Shown piece by piece: positions 1-8,760 of a stretch of 64,000 nucleotides of DNA. Numbering within the stretch: the stretch's first letter is position 1; every line of letters starts with the position of its first letter. Position numbers and translations under genes: made by a program. The stretch comes from Oscillatoriales cyanobacterium (lineage in GTDB: Bacteria > Cyanobacteriota > Cyanobacteriia > Cyanobacteriales > Microcoleaceae). The stretch is from positions 55,533 to 119,532 of the forward strand of contig RDYN01000012.1 of the NCBI GenBank assembly GCA_004293365.1, given 5' to 3'. The notes under the pieces are model-generated. The model ran no database searches, had not been told where the DNA came from, and saw nothing but the letters and a program-made list of their open reading frames with translations.

Positions 1-185
1 CGGGTGACGAGGGTAAGGTGTTCCGTATCGAAGTCACTGGCTATCGCACCTCTGCTAAAAATCGGGTTCAAAAAATTCGGCAGAGCAACCAAGTTTATGT
101 AGTGCCGTTTTCCCGACTTTCCCAAGAATATCAACGCATCCACAAACAAGGCGGCGTGATTGCCAGCATCACTGCTGTCAACTAG
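1..185 (+). CDS. Phycobilisome rod linker, C-terminal end only (partial)
   Basis: Only the last 60 or so codons are in the window (frame starting at base 3, stop TAG 183-185). The sequence is a CpcD-type linker domain: it opens with FRIEVTGY, carries VVPFSRLSQEYQRIHK and ends with GGVIASITAVN. This domain caps rod linkers and contacts the hexamer core. It lies 112 bases upstream of a second rod linker, so it is probably an earlier gene of a cpeCDE-like operon encoding phycoerythrin rod linkers. Which of CpeC or CpeD it is cannot be told from the C-terminus alone. Confidence 0.85.
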   Translation, partial: GDEGKVFRIEVTGYRTSAKNRVQKIRQSNQVYVVPFSRLSQEYQRIHKQGGVIASITAVN

Positions 186-297
186 AAACCGTTTAAACTT
201 CTAGCTTCACGACTTGGGGAATCACCTCCCTGAGCGTGTTGGTCTGCAATCGTTAATTCCCAGTTTTGAAACGTTATTTAATCTTAGGAGAAACTCA

Positions 298-1065
298 ATG
301 AGCGTGGTTTTAGATGCGCCAGTAGAACTTTGGTCTGCTAGCAGTTCGGATGATACACAGGCCGTAATTCGGGCAGTTTACAAGCAAGTGTTGGGGAATC
401 CCCACGTGATGGAAAGCGAACGCCTGACTGTGGCAGAATCGCAGTTGTGCGATGGTGCGATAACGGTACGGGAATTTGTCCGCGCTGTCGCAAAATCTGA
501 CTTCTATCGCAGTCGGTATTTTGAATCCTGCGCGCCCTACCGCTTTGTCGAGCTAAACTTTAAACATTTGTTAGGTCGCGCTCCCTTAGACCAAGCAGAA
601 CTTTCCGAGCATATTCGCACCTGTATCGAAAAAGGCTACGATGCAGAAATTGACTCGTACCTCGACAGTCAAGAGTATCAGGACAAATTTGGCGAAAATA
701 CAGTCCCTTATTATCAAGGGGCAAAAAGTCAACTCGGACAAAAGCAAGTTGGCTACAATCGCACCCTTTCCCTGTATCAAGGTTATGCAGGAGTTGACAG
801 TGCTTTTACCGCTTCTCGCTTAGTTGACTTCGTAGCTGGTAATAGTGGTAACAAAATTACTTTACCAAGCACAGGCGGTCGCATTAGTGCTGCCAAAGAT
901 GCCACTGAAAAAATGTTCAAGATTTCAGTCAAGGGAGCTAAATTTGATAGCCCTCGCCGAGTGAGCAACACTGAATATCTTGTCTCTGGTGCGAAGATGA
1001 CTCCGCAAATTCAGCGCATCCATCGCGCTGGCGGAAAAATTGTCAGTATCACCGAAGTTGCTTGA
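298..1065 (+). CDS. Phycoerythrin-associated rod linker polypeptide (CpeD/CpeE type)
   Basis: The start at 298 (MSVVLDAPVELW) follows AGGAGAAA and is preferred over the in-frame start at 214, giving 255 residues. An N-terminal PBS linker domain fills about residues 10-170, with the family signatures VIRAVYKQVLGN, REFVRAVAKSDFYRSRYFE, ELNFKHLLGRAP and VPYYQGAKSQLGQK. A CpcD-type domain follows at about 200-255 (MFKISVKGA, IQRIHRAGGKIVSITEV). Rod linkers join phycobiliprotein hexamers and tune their spectra on the thylakoid surface. The PE genes nearby make a phycoerythrin linker likely. The choice between CpeD and CpeE is open. Confidence 0.9.
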   Translation: MSVVLDAPVELWSASSSDDTQAVIRAVYKQVLGNPHVMESERLTVAESQLCDGAITVREFVRAVAKSDFYRSRYFESCAPYRFVELNFKHLLGRAPLDQAELSEHIRTCIEKGYDAEIDSYLDSQEYQDKFGENTVPYYQGAKSQLGQKQVGYNRTLSLYQGYAGVDSAFTASRLVDFVAGNSGNKITLPSTGGRISAAKDATEKMFKISVKGAKFDSPRRVSNTEYLVSGAKMTPQIQRIHRAGGKIVSITEVA

Positions 1066-1193
1066 GCCATAGAGGGATGACGCGAGCCTGAGTTGGGGAT
1101 AACCAGAAACTTTCTTGGGTTCCCCTTCATGAGCTGAGCTAGATTCTTCTATCGTTTTTTTAGATTGAGGTTTCGTATCTTAATATTGTCTGT

Positions 1194-1223
1194 AGAGCGA
1201 GTTTCTTATTCGCTCTTTTTTTT
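1194..1223 (+). terminator. Rho-independent terminator after the rod linker genes
   Basis: The inverted repeat AGAGCGA / TCGCTCT encloses a 9-base loop and runs directly into eight T residues. It lies about 130 bases after the linker stop codon, so it probably ends the linker operon transcript. Confidence 0.8.
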
Positions 1224-1280
1224 GTTAAAAAAAGCCAAAAACTTGATTTATGGAAGAATGCCTTACTTATAGGAGTTTGA

Positions 1281-1514
1281 ATGGGCAATTACCAACCAGT
1301 GATATCAATTCCGTCAGCATCGTCCTGTATTCATCTCTCTCTTCTCGGACTCTGCGTCAAGAGCGTTCTAGAAGAGTTAAATCATTCCGATACAACCGGA
1401 ATTGATATGATGCTTTATCAAGGGAAAGAAAGTTTGCATACACCTTATCATGAACTGCGACAATATTGGTTAAAATATGGAAGTTTTCAGACTCGATTTG
1501 ATGAGAGAGTTTAA
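1281..1514 (+). CDS. Possible small protein, unrecognised
   Basis: An open frame of 77 codons begins with ATG after a good ribosome site (AGGAG, five bases away). The protein (MGNYQPVISIPSAS... ending RFDERV) matches no family I recognise and has no clear transmembrane segment or motif. It sits after the linker terminator and before the HEAT gene. It may be a real small protein or a chance frame; the ribosome site is the only positive evidence. Confidence 0.25.
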   Translation: MGNYQPVISIPSASSCIHLSLLGLCVKSVLEELNHSDTTGIDMMLYQGKESLHTPYHELRQYWLKYGSFQTRFDERV

Positions 1515-1625
1515 AGAAACGAGGTTCACGGTCAAAAAAAGATTTCGGTGCTAAGATAATTTTGGTAAGTTGCACAAAGTTAACCTGTTGTTTAAAGTAA
1601 GGAAAAGTCCTGCTCTGTTGCGGTT

Positions 1626-2291
1626 ATGGATATTCACGAAATCGAAGCGTCTCTAGAAAATTCTGATTTTCAATATCGACTGAAGGCGATCGCAGCTCTG
1701 AAAGATTATACACCAGAGATTGCCGTTCCCTTGCTAAAAGCTCGACTCAACGACCCAGAATTTTTAGTCCGTACCTTTGTCAGCAGGGGATTTGGACAAC
1801 AGCAAACCGCCGAATCTTTCGCCGCCTTGCTGCAAATCATGAAACTTGATAACACTCCCAATGTGCGCGCCGAAGCGGCAAATTCCCTGTCGCTCTTCGG
1901 TAGGTGCGCTGCGTCTCATTTAGTGCTGACTTTTGTTCAAGACGATCACTGGCTGGTGCGCCGCAGCATTCTGGGGGCGCTGGTGGATATGCAGTGCTAC
2001 AACGAACTGTTTGAGGTGTGCGTGGAAGCCTTGGCTGGGGAAGATATGACCACCCAGGAAGCGGCTGTGGACGCGCTCGGTGCTTTAGCCGGAAGCAGTC
2101 AGGAAGCAGCGGCACTTGCTCGGTTGTTGGGGCTGGCTGGTTCTGAATATGAAGGGATTCGCCAGCACGCTGCATCTGCTTTGAAGCATTTTGATGCTCC
2201 TGAAGCGAAGCAGGCGTTGAGTCAACTGCGGCAAGACTCCCACCATCGAGTGGTTGGTGCGGCTTTGGAAAATTTGCTGGAGAACAGTTAA
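1626..2291 (+). CDS. HEAT-repeat protein of the phycobilin lyase/NblB type
   Basis: The 221-residue protein is built entirely of alpha-helical HEAT repeats (for example RLKAIAALKDYTPEIAVPLLKARLNDPEFLVRTF is cut here into repeats of about 31 residues; later VRAEAANSLSLFG, VRRSILGALVDM, IRQHAASALKHF). Proteins of this build next to phycobiliprotein genes are E/F-clan bilin lyase subunits, CpeZ-like chaperones or NblB-like phycobilisome turnover factors. Its place between PE linkers and pebAB supports a role in PE biogenesis. It is not CpeY, CpeZ or CpeF, since better candidates for each occur elsewhere in the window. The exact function is unknown. Confidence 0.75.
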   Translation: MDIHEIEASLENSDFQYRLKAIAALKDYTPEIAVPLLKARLNDPEFLVRTFVSRGFGQQQTAESFAALLQIMKLDNTPNVRAEAANSLSLFGRCAASHLVLTFVQDDHWLVRRSILGALVDMQCYNELFEVCVEALAGEDMTTQEAAVDALGALAGSSQEAAALARLLGLAGSEYEGIRQHAASALKHFDAPEAKQALSQLRQDSHHRVVGAALENLLENS

Positions 2292-2856
2292 GAATAAGAA
2301 TATTTTATTTAGTCCTCACCTGGTTGGGCAATATTAGGAAAGTCAGCTCGCACCTTTTCCCTGACATTAGCAATCAGATTAGGAGCTTGCTCTGGGAGTA
2401 ATCTCGCTACTCCTAACATTTATAAAAAGTGTTGCTACAAAATAGTGTGGGTTTTTTTTCCTGTGCTTTGTTTGTCAGGGAGGAATCTGTGGGATTATCG
2501 ATGTTTGTGCAAGGATTTTTCTTTCTTAGACGCACCCTACAGCTAGTATTGTATCGCCTTGGGAATTAATTGTTTGGCTCTTTGACTTAATTTTGCATAG
2601 CTATGAGAATTGTACTGAGGTAATTGGAGATAATCAAAGTTCTCGAAGAGAATTATGAGAAGCTTTATTAAGATTTGTTACATTTGAGAGAATCAAAGAT
2701 GAGAGTGTGGTAAAAACTCTTCATTAGATCGAGTGCGATCGCGCCTGTGGTTTCATAACGAAATATTACTTTGTTACCCATAAAAGAGACTAGGCCTGGG
2801 GCGATCGCCTATTATCCTGTGTTCAGGGAGAGATTGAAGGAGCTAAATTATAATCT
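2292..2856. other. Intergenic region upstream of pebA, no gene seen
   Basis: This 565-base stretch holds no credible coding frame. It is AT-rich, has two HIP1-like GCGATCGC sites near 2745-2810 and must contain the pebA promoter. I could not identify a confident -35/-10 pair or terminator. AAGGAGC at about 2837-2843 is the likely pebA ribosome site. Confidence 0.5.
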
Positions 2857-3591
2857 ATGTTTAAGCCATTTCAGCAATTTCTAGAAAAAGAACTGTTTGA
2901 GAACTTTGCACTAGAGAGCCGTCCCATTCCCTCTGGATTGGAATCTGTGGTGAGTGAAAGAGGTAAAAATCCTGCCACAATTCAAAGCTGGTGCTATCAA
3001 TGCCCAGAATTGCGAAAAATACGCTATACCTACATCGATGCTGGGGAAACGGCGCAAATTTTCAACAGTGTGATTTATCCAAACCACAATTACGATGTGC
3101 CGTTGCTAGGGATTGATTTTTTAGCGTTTGGACAAAAGAAAATCTTGGTGGTGATAGATTTTCAGCCGTTATTTCGCGATCGCCCTTACATAGATAAGTA
3201 TATCGAACCGTTGACCGAAATTCGAGGTAAATACAGCTCGTTGGTACAAGACTTAGAAATGAAGTTTTACGATGCCAACCAGTATTTTTCCAAGAATTTG
3301 CTCTTTGCCAAAACCGACGCCGAAACAGTAGTGAACCAATTGTTTCCCGCCTATCAAGAATACGTCCAGTTGTACTGGAAAATGCTACAGCAAGCTACTC
3401 CCCTCACCACTCCCGAAGAAATTCAGCGGATCGTGAAAGCACAGAAAGAATACGATCAGTACAGTGCAGAAAGAGACCCCGCATCCGGGCTGTTCGGCAG
3501 CTATTTTGGTCATGAATGGTCAGAGCGCTTTTTGTACGATTTTTTGTTTGAAGATGCTGTTCCCTTAGCGGTTCCCGCAGGAGCAAAATAA
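2857..3591 (+). CDS. pebA: 15,16-dihydrobiliverdin:ferredoxin oxidoreductase PebA
   Basis: This 244-residue ferredoxin-dependent bilin reductase reduces biliverdin IXalpha to 15,16-dihydrobiliverdin, the first committed step to phycoerythrobilin. Family markers include the central [17 protein letters not shown] block, [14 protein letters not shown], and the C-terminal [19 protein letters not shown] followed by RFLYDFLF. The Asp in the [12 protein letters not shown] block matches the conserved catalytic region. The C-terminal YSAERDP...LFGSHFG pattern is PebA-like and differs from the PebB next door. The stop lies seven bases before pebB, so the two are almost certainly cotranscribed and pass the intermediate from enzyme to enzyme. 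Confidence 0.93.
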   Translation: MFKPFQQFLEKELFENFALESRPIPSGLESVVSERGKNPATIQSWCYQCPELRKIRYTYIDAGETAQIFNSVIYPNHNYDVPLLGIDFLAFGQKKILVVIDFQPLFRDRPYIDKYIEPLTEIRGKYSSLVQDLEMKFYDANQYFSKNLLFAKTDAETVVNQLFPAYQEYVQLYWKMLQQATPLTTPEEIQRIVKAQKEYDQYSAERDPASGLFGSYFGHEWSERFLYDFLFEDAVPLAVPAGAK

Positions 3592-3598
3592 ATCTAAA

Positions 3599-4330
3599 AT
3601 GACTCTCTATCAGCCTTTTTTAGATTGGGCCATCCCACTGCTAAGGGAGCGACTTGACTTAGCTCCCTATCCGATTCCGGCAGGTTTTGAAAGAAAAGAA
3701 TGTATCACTGGGAAAGGAAAAAAAGAGCAGTTGGTTGTCACTACCAGCTATGCTTTTCAATCCCCAAAACTGCGGCAAATTCGGGCGGCTCACGTTGAGG
3801 GAGGCGATGCTCTTCAGGTTCTGAATTTTGTGATTTTCCCCCAAATTAATTATGATTTGCCTTTTTTTGGGGCGGATTTGGTGACTTTGCCGGGGGGACA
3901 TTTGATTGCTTTGGATATGCAGCCGCTTTTCCACGATGCGGCTTATCAGAAGCAATACTCGGAGCCGATTTTACCGATTTTTAACAAGTATCAAAAAGAT
4001 TTGCCCTGGGGGGGAGATTTTCCTGAAGAGGCAAAACCTTTCTTTTCTCCTGCTTTTCTGTGGACTCGTCCTAAGGAAACTGAGGCTGTGCAAACTCTTG
4101 TGTTTGATGCTTTTAAGGATTATTTACAAGCTTATCTCGATTTGGTCGATCGCGCGCAACCAGTCACCGACAGTCAAAAATTAGCCGAGATTCTTCAGGC
4201 TCAACGCAATTATATCAACTACCGTGCTGCGAAAGATCCTGCTAGGGGAATGTTTCTGCGCTTCTATGGTGAGGAGTGGACTGAGGAGTATATTCACGGT
4301 TTTCTGTTCGATTTGGAACGCAATTTATAG
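3599..4330 (+). CDS. pebB: Phycoerythrobilin:ferredoxin oxidoreductase PebB
   Basis: This 243-residue protein is the second ferredoxin-dependent bilin reductase of the pair and converts 15,16-dihydrobiliverdin to phycoerythrobilin. Typical PebB blocks are [51 protein letters not shown] and the end [20 protein letters not shown]. It follows pebA by seven bases. Its product is the chromophore that the lyases encoded nearby (CpeS type, CpeF-like, CpeY) attach to CpeA and CpeB. Confidence 0.93.
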   Translation: MTLYQPFLDWAIPLLRERLDLAPYPIPAGFERKECITGKGKKEQLVVTTSYAFQSPKLRQIRAAHVEGGDALQVLNFVIFPQINYDLPFFGADLVTLPGGHLIALDMQPLFHDAAYQKQYSEPILPIFNKYQKDLPWGGDFPEEAKPFFSPAFLWTRPKETEAVQTLVFDAFKDYLQAYLDLVDRAQPVTDSQKLAEILQAQRNYINYRAAKDPARGMFLRFYGEEWTEEYIHGFLFDLERNL

Positions 4331-4344
4331 GAAAATTAAACTTT

Positions 4345-4494
4345 GTTTGTAGTGAGGACTTTAGTCCTCTGAAGCAAGCGGACTTAAGTCCGCACTACAA
4401 ACGGTTTGTAGTGAGGACTTTAGTCCTCTGAAGCAAGCGGACTTAAGTCCGCACTACAAACGGAATTTGCGGACTTAAGTCCGCACTACAAACG
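4345..4494. repeat. Dispersed palindromic repeat cluster, 2.5 copies
   Basis: Two full copies and one half copy of a palindrome begin with GTTTGTAGTGAGGACTTTAG, have a short loop (CTCTGAAGCAAG) and end with GGACTTAAGTCCGCACTACA plus AAC. The outer arms pair (GTTTGTAGTG/CACTACAAAC) and each inner arm is itself self-complementary (GGACTTTAGTCC). The same family occurs at many other places in the window. It separates pebB from the converging pentapeptide gene and could act as a bidirectional terminator. Confidence 0.9.
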
Positions 4495-4498
4495 ATAT

Positions 4499-5356
4499 CT
4501 AGCTTGCAAGACTTTGAGCTGTATTATTCCGAGTATAACAGTTCCAAGTACCTAACTCCTTGGAACTGCGACTGCAAAGCATGGCTCTCGTTTGGGCGCT
4601 CAATCCTTGTACCAAGCTGAAATCAGCACCGGCAATACTTTGCAACTGATCTAAATTGGCTCCAGTCAAATCAGCAGCCCGTAAATCTGCGCCTTGCAAT
4701 TCAGCTCCAATTAACATCGCATTCCGCAAATAAGCACCAGTCAAAAAAGCATTCTGAAGATTAGCGCCGCTTAAAGCTGCTCCTTCTAAATTTGCTCCCG
4801 TTAAATCGGCTCCGCTGAGATAAGCACCTCGCAGATTGCAATAACTCAAATCCGCTCCTCGGAGATTGGCGGCATTCAAAAAAGCTCCGCTCAGACTAGC
4901 TTTCGGGCCAAGAGCTTCGGATTTTTGGTAATTAAATCCTTCTGGCCAAACCGTATTGCTATCATATAAAGCTAATTTGAATTTAGCTGCTTCTAAGTTG
5001 GCATCGACTAGATTGCAACCTTGTAAATCAGCTCGAAAAAAATAACTTTCTTGTAAAGAAGCTCCGCTTAAATTGGCGTCTCGGAGATTGGCGCGCCGGA
5101 AATCGACTCTCTGGAGATTTGCACCTTGGAAATTTGTTTTGCTGAGTCTTGCCCCAATCAAGTTGGCTCCGCTCAAATCAATCCCGGATAAATCCATTTG
5201 GCTGAGGTTGATTCCCTGGAGGTTGGTTTGAGCTAAGCTTTTAGTTGCCTCGATAGCTTGTAAGACTTCTGTGAGAGTCAGGGGCTCTGAGAGGAAAAAT
5301 GAGTGTTGACGAAGTGCCATTATATTTTTTGAAGATTTATTGATGGAATTGCTCAA
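4499..5356 (-). CDS. Pentapeptide-repeat protein
   Basis: The 285-residue protein has two blocks of A(D/N)LXX pentapeptide repeats: about residues 45-125 (LQGINLSQMDLSGIDLSGAN onward) and 155-245 (LSGAFLNAANLRGADLSYCN onward), broken by a non-repeat linker containing YDSNTVWPEGFNY. Such repeats fold as a right-handed quadrilateral beta helix. The linker motif (VWPEGF) is common in cyanobacterial pentapeptide proteins. No signal peptide or enzyme domain is visible. Translation may start at the first Met or at the Met before ALRQHSFF (13 residues in). The function is unknown. Confidence 0.9.
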   Translation of the reverse strand: MSNSINKSSKNIMALRQHSFFLSEPLTLTEVLQAIEATKSLAQTNLQGINLSQMDLSGIDLSGANLIGARLSKTNFQGANLQRVDFRRANLRDANLSGASLQESYFFRADLQGCNLVDANLEAAKFKLALYDSNTVWPEGFNYQKSEALGPKASLSGAFLNAANLRGADLSYCNLRGAYLSGADLTGANLEGAALSGANLQNAFLTGAYLRNAMLIGAELQGADLRAADLTGANLDQLQSIAGADFSLVQGLSAQTRAMLCSRSSKELGTWNCYTRNNTAQSLAS

Positions 5357-5502
5357 AGTTGTCCGGTGTCATTTATCCTAGGATTTGATTGAATAGCGAT
5401 CGCCAGAAAGTTAATTTTCTTAACCAAAATCCGATCCGATTTCCCTTCCATCCCCCCAGACAAGGGGACTTGCTTGATTCCTCTCGCTAAGTAGACACAG
5501 AA

Positions 5503-6111
5503 ATGCTGCTAACACCACCGATGACTATGATGGATTTCTTTCGCAAGAGTGAGGGCGTTTGGTTCACTCAGCGAACAGTCCATAATTTTGATACTGCTGC
5601 TGCTGATGAGTCGGGAGAATCCAATGTCACGATCGATGTCTTGTCAATTGATGATCCCAGAGTTTTAGAGGTTTGTCAACAGCAAAATGTAGATCCCGCT
5701 TTAGTTAGTGGGGGATGCAGTTTTATGTGGCAAGATAATTTGGATGATGCCATCCCCAACCAAAATTATGCTGCAATTCTGATCGATGTGCCGAATCCCA
5801 ATAACCCGAAGATGGGTAAGTTTCTGAGAAATCGAGGCTACGTTGAAGGTATTCCGGTGATTGGTATTTACAATTTTGCTGATGATGGGGTATTGACTAT
5901 TGAGACGGAATATGAGACAAATCAAGGACAGGAACGCTGTTGGTTTATTAACGATCATTTTCGAGTGCGGGTGATGACTGTTCAAATGAGCAATGGGGTT
6001 AAGCAAATGGCATACTGTTCTGAGCGTCGTTGTATTTCTCCATCTGTTTTAGAAGAGTTGTTGGAACACAATCGCTTGAGAGTTTCTGAGGCTGCTGCGG
6101 TGTCGCGTTAA
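5503..6111 (+). CDS. CpcS/CpeS-type phycobiliprotein bilin lyase
   Basis: This 202-residue protein belongs to the lipocalin-like CpcS/CpeS lyase family, which attaches bilins to the Cys-82-equivalent of phycobiliprotein subunits. Family features are the N-terminal DFFRKSEGVWFTQRTVH, the ESGESNVTIDVL block and the late RFWFINDHFRVR-type strand (here ERCWFINDHFRVR) with the end YCSERRCI. In this PE region it is most likely CpeS, acting on CpeB Cys-80, but a CpcS-type role cannot be excluded. The start is uncertain because ATG codons at 5503, 5521, 5527 and 5530 are all in frame; the conserved part begins at DFF. Confidence 0.85.
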   Translation: MLLTPPMTMMDFFRKSEGVWFTQRTVHNFDTAAADESGESNVTIDVLSIDDPRVLEVCQQQNVDPALVSGGCSFMWQDNLDDAIPNQNYAAILIDVPNPNNPKMGKFLRNRGYVEGIPVIGIYNFADDGVLTIETEYETNQGQERCWFINDHFRVRVMTVQMSNGVKQMAYCSERRCISPSVLEELLEHNRLRVSEAAAVSR

Positions 6112-6167
6112 AGTCTCTGGAAAAAATGCTTTTTGATTGGTCAAATTCAACTATTGTCAATATTTTT

Positions 6168-6392
6168 TTAGGGCGGGCAGGATGCCCACCCCACAAGCAA
6201 CTGGGCGGGCAGGATGCCCACCCCACAATAAAATTAATTGGTTGTGGAACTGGCATCTTGCCAGTTCGATGCCCACCCCACAAGCCACTGGGCGGGCAGG
6301 ATGCCCACCCCACAAGCAACTAACTGGGCGGGCAAGATGCCCGCCCCACAATAAAATTAATTGGTTGTGGAACTGGCATCTTGCCAGTTCCT
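6168..6392. repeat. Second dispersed repeat family (GGGCGGGCAGGATGCCCACC type)
   Basis: Five copies of GGGCGGGCAGGATGCCCACC plus CCACAA are arranged head to tail. They alternate with two copies of a unit containing AATTGGTTGTGGAACTGGCA and TCTTGCCAGTTC. Both units contain short inverted repeats (GGCAGGATGCC, AACTGGCATCTTGCCAGTT). This region is the whole gap between the CpeS-type gene and the next one. A related unit lies inside the SGNH-like gene at about 47044-47122. Confidence 0.9.
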
Positions 6393-6468
6393 AAGAATCC
6401 TGTATGATGTGAGTTTAACTGAACTCGATCGCCTAAAATTTTCCAACTGTTATTAAACTATCAAAACT

Positions 6469-6747
6469 ATGTCTGAAAACGAAGAATTGACAACATCCGC
6501 TCGCGATGAATCGACGGAAAATTTAACAGAAGATTCAACACAGATAGAGGCTGAAGAATTGGTGGAAGTTATTGCCGAATTTGAGCGGTATCGGGAACGT
6601 TTGGTGAATGAGACGATGGCTGCGGCACAAAAGGCTAAGCTGCCACAGAAAGCAGCGATGGCTAAAATTGAGCCGGAACTTGCTAAAATTGATGCTGGAC
6701 TAGACAGTCTCCGCACTCAATTGGCGGCTATAACTACAAATAATTAG
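6469..6747 (+). CDS. Small acidic coiled-coil-like protein, unknown
   Basis: The 92-residue protein has an acidic, low-complexity N-terminus (about residues 1-30, rich in Glu, Ser and Thr), followed by a helix-forming part (about 30-88) with heptad-like spacing. No named family is recognised. Its stop codon TAG (6745-6747) abuts or overlaps the start region of the CpeF-like gene, so the two are probably cotranscribed and perhaps translationally coupled. A helper role in phycobiliprotein maturation is possible from context only. Confidence 0.65.
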   Translation: MSENEELTTSARDESTENLTEDSTQIEAEELVEVIAEFERYRERLVNETMAAAQKAKLPQKAAMAKIEPELAKIDAGLDSLRTQLAAITTNN

Positions 6748-6753
6748 GTGGCA

Positions 6754-7638
6754 ATGATGGTCAATTCTAATACTCAATCTCAGGATGCTTCAATTGTGTT
6801 GGCTCATGCCGAAACAGATGCTTTACTTCAAAAAGTTACTGAACAAATAGATTTAGATACTTTTGATGTTAATGATGCCGATCTTTTGAGGAGTCTGGTT
6901 GAATGTTTGGGCGATACGCGGGGGATGACTCGACTGCGTTGTGCGGAAACTCTGGCGGAAATTGGTGAAGCGGCGACTCCTTTTTTGTTGGATGCTTTGG
7001 CGAATCATGTTAATCCGGTTGTGCGGCGTGCTGCTGGTAAAACTCTGACTTTGATTGGCGATCCGACGGCGGTTCCTAATTTAATTCATGCTTTGTTAAA
7101 TGATGAGGATACGGTGGTTAAGGGTTCGTCTATTGGGGCGCTGGCGAGGATTGGGGAACCGTCTGTGCAGGCTTTGTTGGATATTTTAGCATCTACCGAT
7201 TTGCCGGAAAGTACGATCGGTCATGCGGCTTGGGCGTTGGCGTTTATTGGGGCGGGTGCGAAGGAGTATTTGTATCGGGCGATCGCGTCTGATTCGCCTG
7301 TGGTGCGCGGGGCGGTGGTAGGGGCGATCGCCAAAGTCGCCCAGGAAGAGCCCAAAGCGGACTTATTCGAGATTTTGGTTAAGTCTCTAACGGATGTTGA
7401 TGTTGACGTGCGCTGCGAGGCGGCTGCTGCTTTGGGAAATCTCGCCTATAAGCCTGCAATCCCCAACCTGATTGAGTTGCTGCATCATGGCGATGGCGAA
7501 AGTCGCAGGGCGGCGGCGTTGTCTTTGATGAAAGTGGGCGATCGAAGTGCGATCGAGCCGCTACAAACGGCATTAGCCCAGGAATCGGAACCGGCTGTGC
7601 AAGGAGTAATTAAGTTAGCAATTTCTCAAATTAAGTAA
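6754..7638 (+). CDS. cpeF: CpeF/MpeV-like phycoerythrobilin lyase (HEAT repeats)
   Basis: The protein of about 294 residues is a continuous array of HEAT/PBS-lyase repeats, with RGMTRLRCAETLAEIG, HVNPVVRRAAGKTL, VVRGAVVGAIAKV, VDVRCEAAAALGNLA and GESRRAAALSLMKVG. In E/F-clan lyases of this length, CpeF (formerly MpeV-like) attaches the doubly linked phycoerythrobilin to CpeB Cys-48/Cys-59, and this window's CpeB has exactly those two cysteines. The assignment rests on length, repeats and context. The start may be GTG 6748, ATG 6754 or ATG 6757; AGGTGG just upstream favours one of the ATGs. Confidence 0.65.
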   Translation: MMVNSNTQSQDASIVLAHAETDALLQKVTEQIDLDTFDVNDADLLRSLVECLGDTRGMTRLRCAETLAEIGEAATPFLLDALANHVNPVVRRAAGKTLTLIGDPTAVPNLIHALLNDEDTVVKGSSIGALARIGEPSVQALLDILASTDLPESTIGHAAWALAFIGAGAKEYLYRAIASDSPVVRGAVVGAIAKVAQEEPKADLFEILVKSLTDVDVDVRCEAAAALGNLAYKPAIPNLIELLHHGDGESRRAAALSLMKVGDRSAIEPLQTALAQESEPAVQGVIKLAISQIK

Positions 7639-7646
7639 CTAAAAAA

Positions 7647-8123
7647 ATGACGGAATTTGGAACAGGGCGGATGTTGCTTTCCCACAATTTTGATATGCAA
7701 GAGGGTATCTTTCCAACCTTAAGTAGAGAAGATTTGACTCTGGTATTTGCTGAGGGTTTAAGTCAATATCCTGGGATTAAGTGCCGTCAATTAAATCATC
7801 CGCATTGGATGGTAGAAGTTTTATTTTCTACTAATGATTTTGCGCCACCTCAAGTTGGGGAGTTTTGCGCTGAAGCTTTGGTAAATAAGCGGATGAGTCA
7901 AGGAAAAGTTGATGGTGCTTTTCCCGATATTTTGATTTTAGCGGGTTTGAAGAAAACTCCGCCATTGAGTAGCGATGCTGAAGCCTTGCAACCCGGACAA
8001 TGGGGGGTTGATGTGGTGGAAACTCCGTCAGCGGAGAGTTTCTTGATGGCGATGGGGTGGGAGGAGAAAACATCCGGGAAAAGTATTGAGGATGTTTTTA
8101 AGGTTGAAAGGAGAAAAGCTTAA
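7647..8123 (+). CDS. Conserved protein next to cpeF, unknown function
   Basis: The 158-residue soluble protein (MTEFGTGRMLLSHNFDMQEG..., central CRQLNHPHWMVEVLF and GKVDGAFPDILILAGLKKTP) matches no family I can name. It starts eight bases after the CpeF-like gene and is therefore likely in the same operon. There is no signal peptide or membrane segment. A role in phycoerythrin assembly is suggested only by position. Confidence 0.7.
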   Translation: MTEFGTGRMLLSHNFDMQEGIFPTLSREDLTLVFAEGLSQYPGIKCRQLNHPHWMVEVLFSTNDFAPPQVGEFCAEALVNKRMSQGKVDGAFPDILILAGLKKTPPLSSDAEALQPGQWGVDVVETPSAESFLMAMGWEEKTSGKSIEDVFKVERRKA

Positions 8124-8196
8124 AAGTTTAAAAAGTTGCTTGGAAGGTAAAAAGTAAGTCCCAAAGCGCTGATTTTGACCTTCACCAGACCATTAT

Positions 8197-8760
8197 CTAT
8201 CTGCCTGAGATCAAATGATTGAATTGAAGGTAATGTGGGGAACTAATTTTCAGCATTTTTTCTGGACGGTTATGCTCATCATTTATTACCTCCCGTGTTC
8301 GTTTCTTATGAATATTGATATTTCTGATCGTGACAAATCGATAGATATAAGCATCAAGGAATTGCTTTGCAGACCAAAATTCTTTGCCAATTTTCTGACA
8401 ATAAGCGACAAAACACTGTGCGCCCTTAAGTTGTTGAATAATTTCCCACTCTAGGCTTGTCTTAGCCTTTGCCTTCATCTCAATACAGAGGATGACCTTT
8501 GTTGTTTCAGTATCGGCCACTATGATAAAATCTGCACGTTTACACTCACCTTTTAAGCCAGTAAATACCGCTTTAGGTGATGTAAAAGCATCTGCCTTGA
8601 TGACAATAACTTGATCGTCATTGGGCATTCCATGAATTGTGACAAAGCAGTTGGGTAGATCGGGTTCTCTGAGTGTCACCTTCTTTTTACCGTAGCTATC
8701 TTCCAATGGCACTGTAGCACTTTCCTGAATCATCTCTTTGAGGATAGCAATATCAGACAT
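8197..8760 (-). CDS. Putative PD-(D/E)XK nuclease partner of the adjacent ATPase
   Basis: This protein of about 187 residues is not a named family to me. A central block, KRADFIIVADTETTKVILC followed by IEMKAKAK, has the D...E-x-K spacing of PD-(D/E)XK nucleases: Asp in RADF, then Glu and Lys in IEMK. The start at 8760 is chosen because its ATG overlaps the ATPase stop as TAATG, a hallmark of translational coupling. An ATPase-plus-nuclease pair is a common layout for anti-phage modules. The nuclease fold is inferred from the motif and needs structural confirmation. Confidence 0.65.
   Translation of the reverse strand: MSDIAILKEMIQESATVPLEDSYGKKKVTLREPDLPNCFVTIHGMPNDDQVIVIKADAFTSPKAVFTGLKGECKRADFIIVADTETTKVILCIEMKAKAKTSLEWEIIQQLKGAQCFVAYCQKIGKEFWSAKQFLDAYIYRFVTIRNINIHKKRTREVINDEHNRPEKMLKISSPHYLQFNHLISGR

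Noticed and set aside
1357..1575. 72-codon - strand frame opposite the small ORF at 1281
   Set aside because: No ribosome site, no recognised similarity, and it runs against the terminated linker transcript.
6126..6394. Overlapping open frames in the repeat region at 6.1-6.4 kb, both strands
   Set aside because: They consist only of translated repeat units (GRAGCPPH, WGGHPARP) with no ribosome site and no non-repeat sequence.
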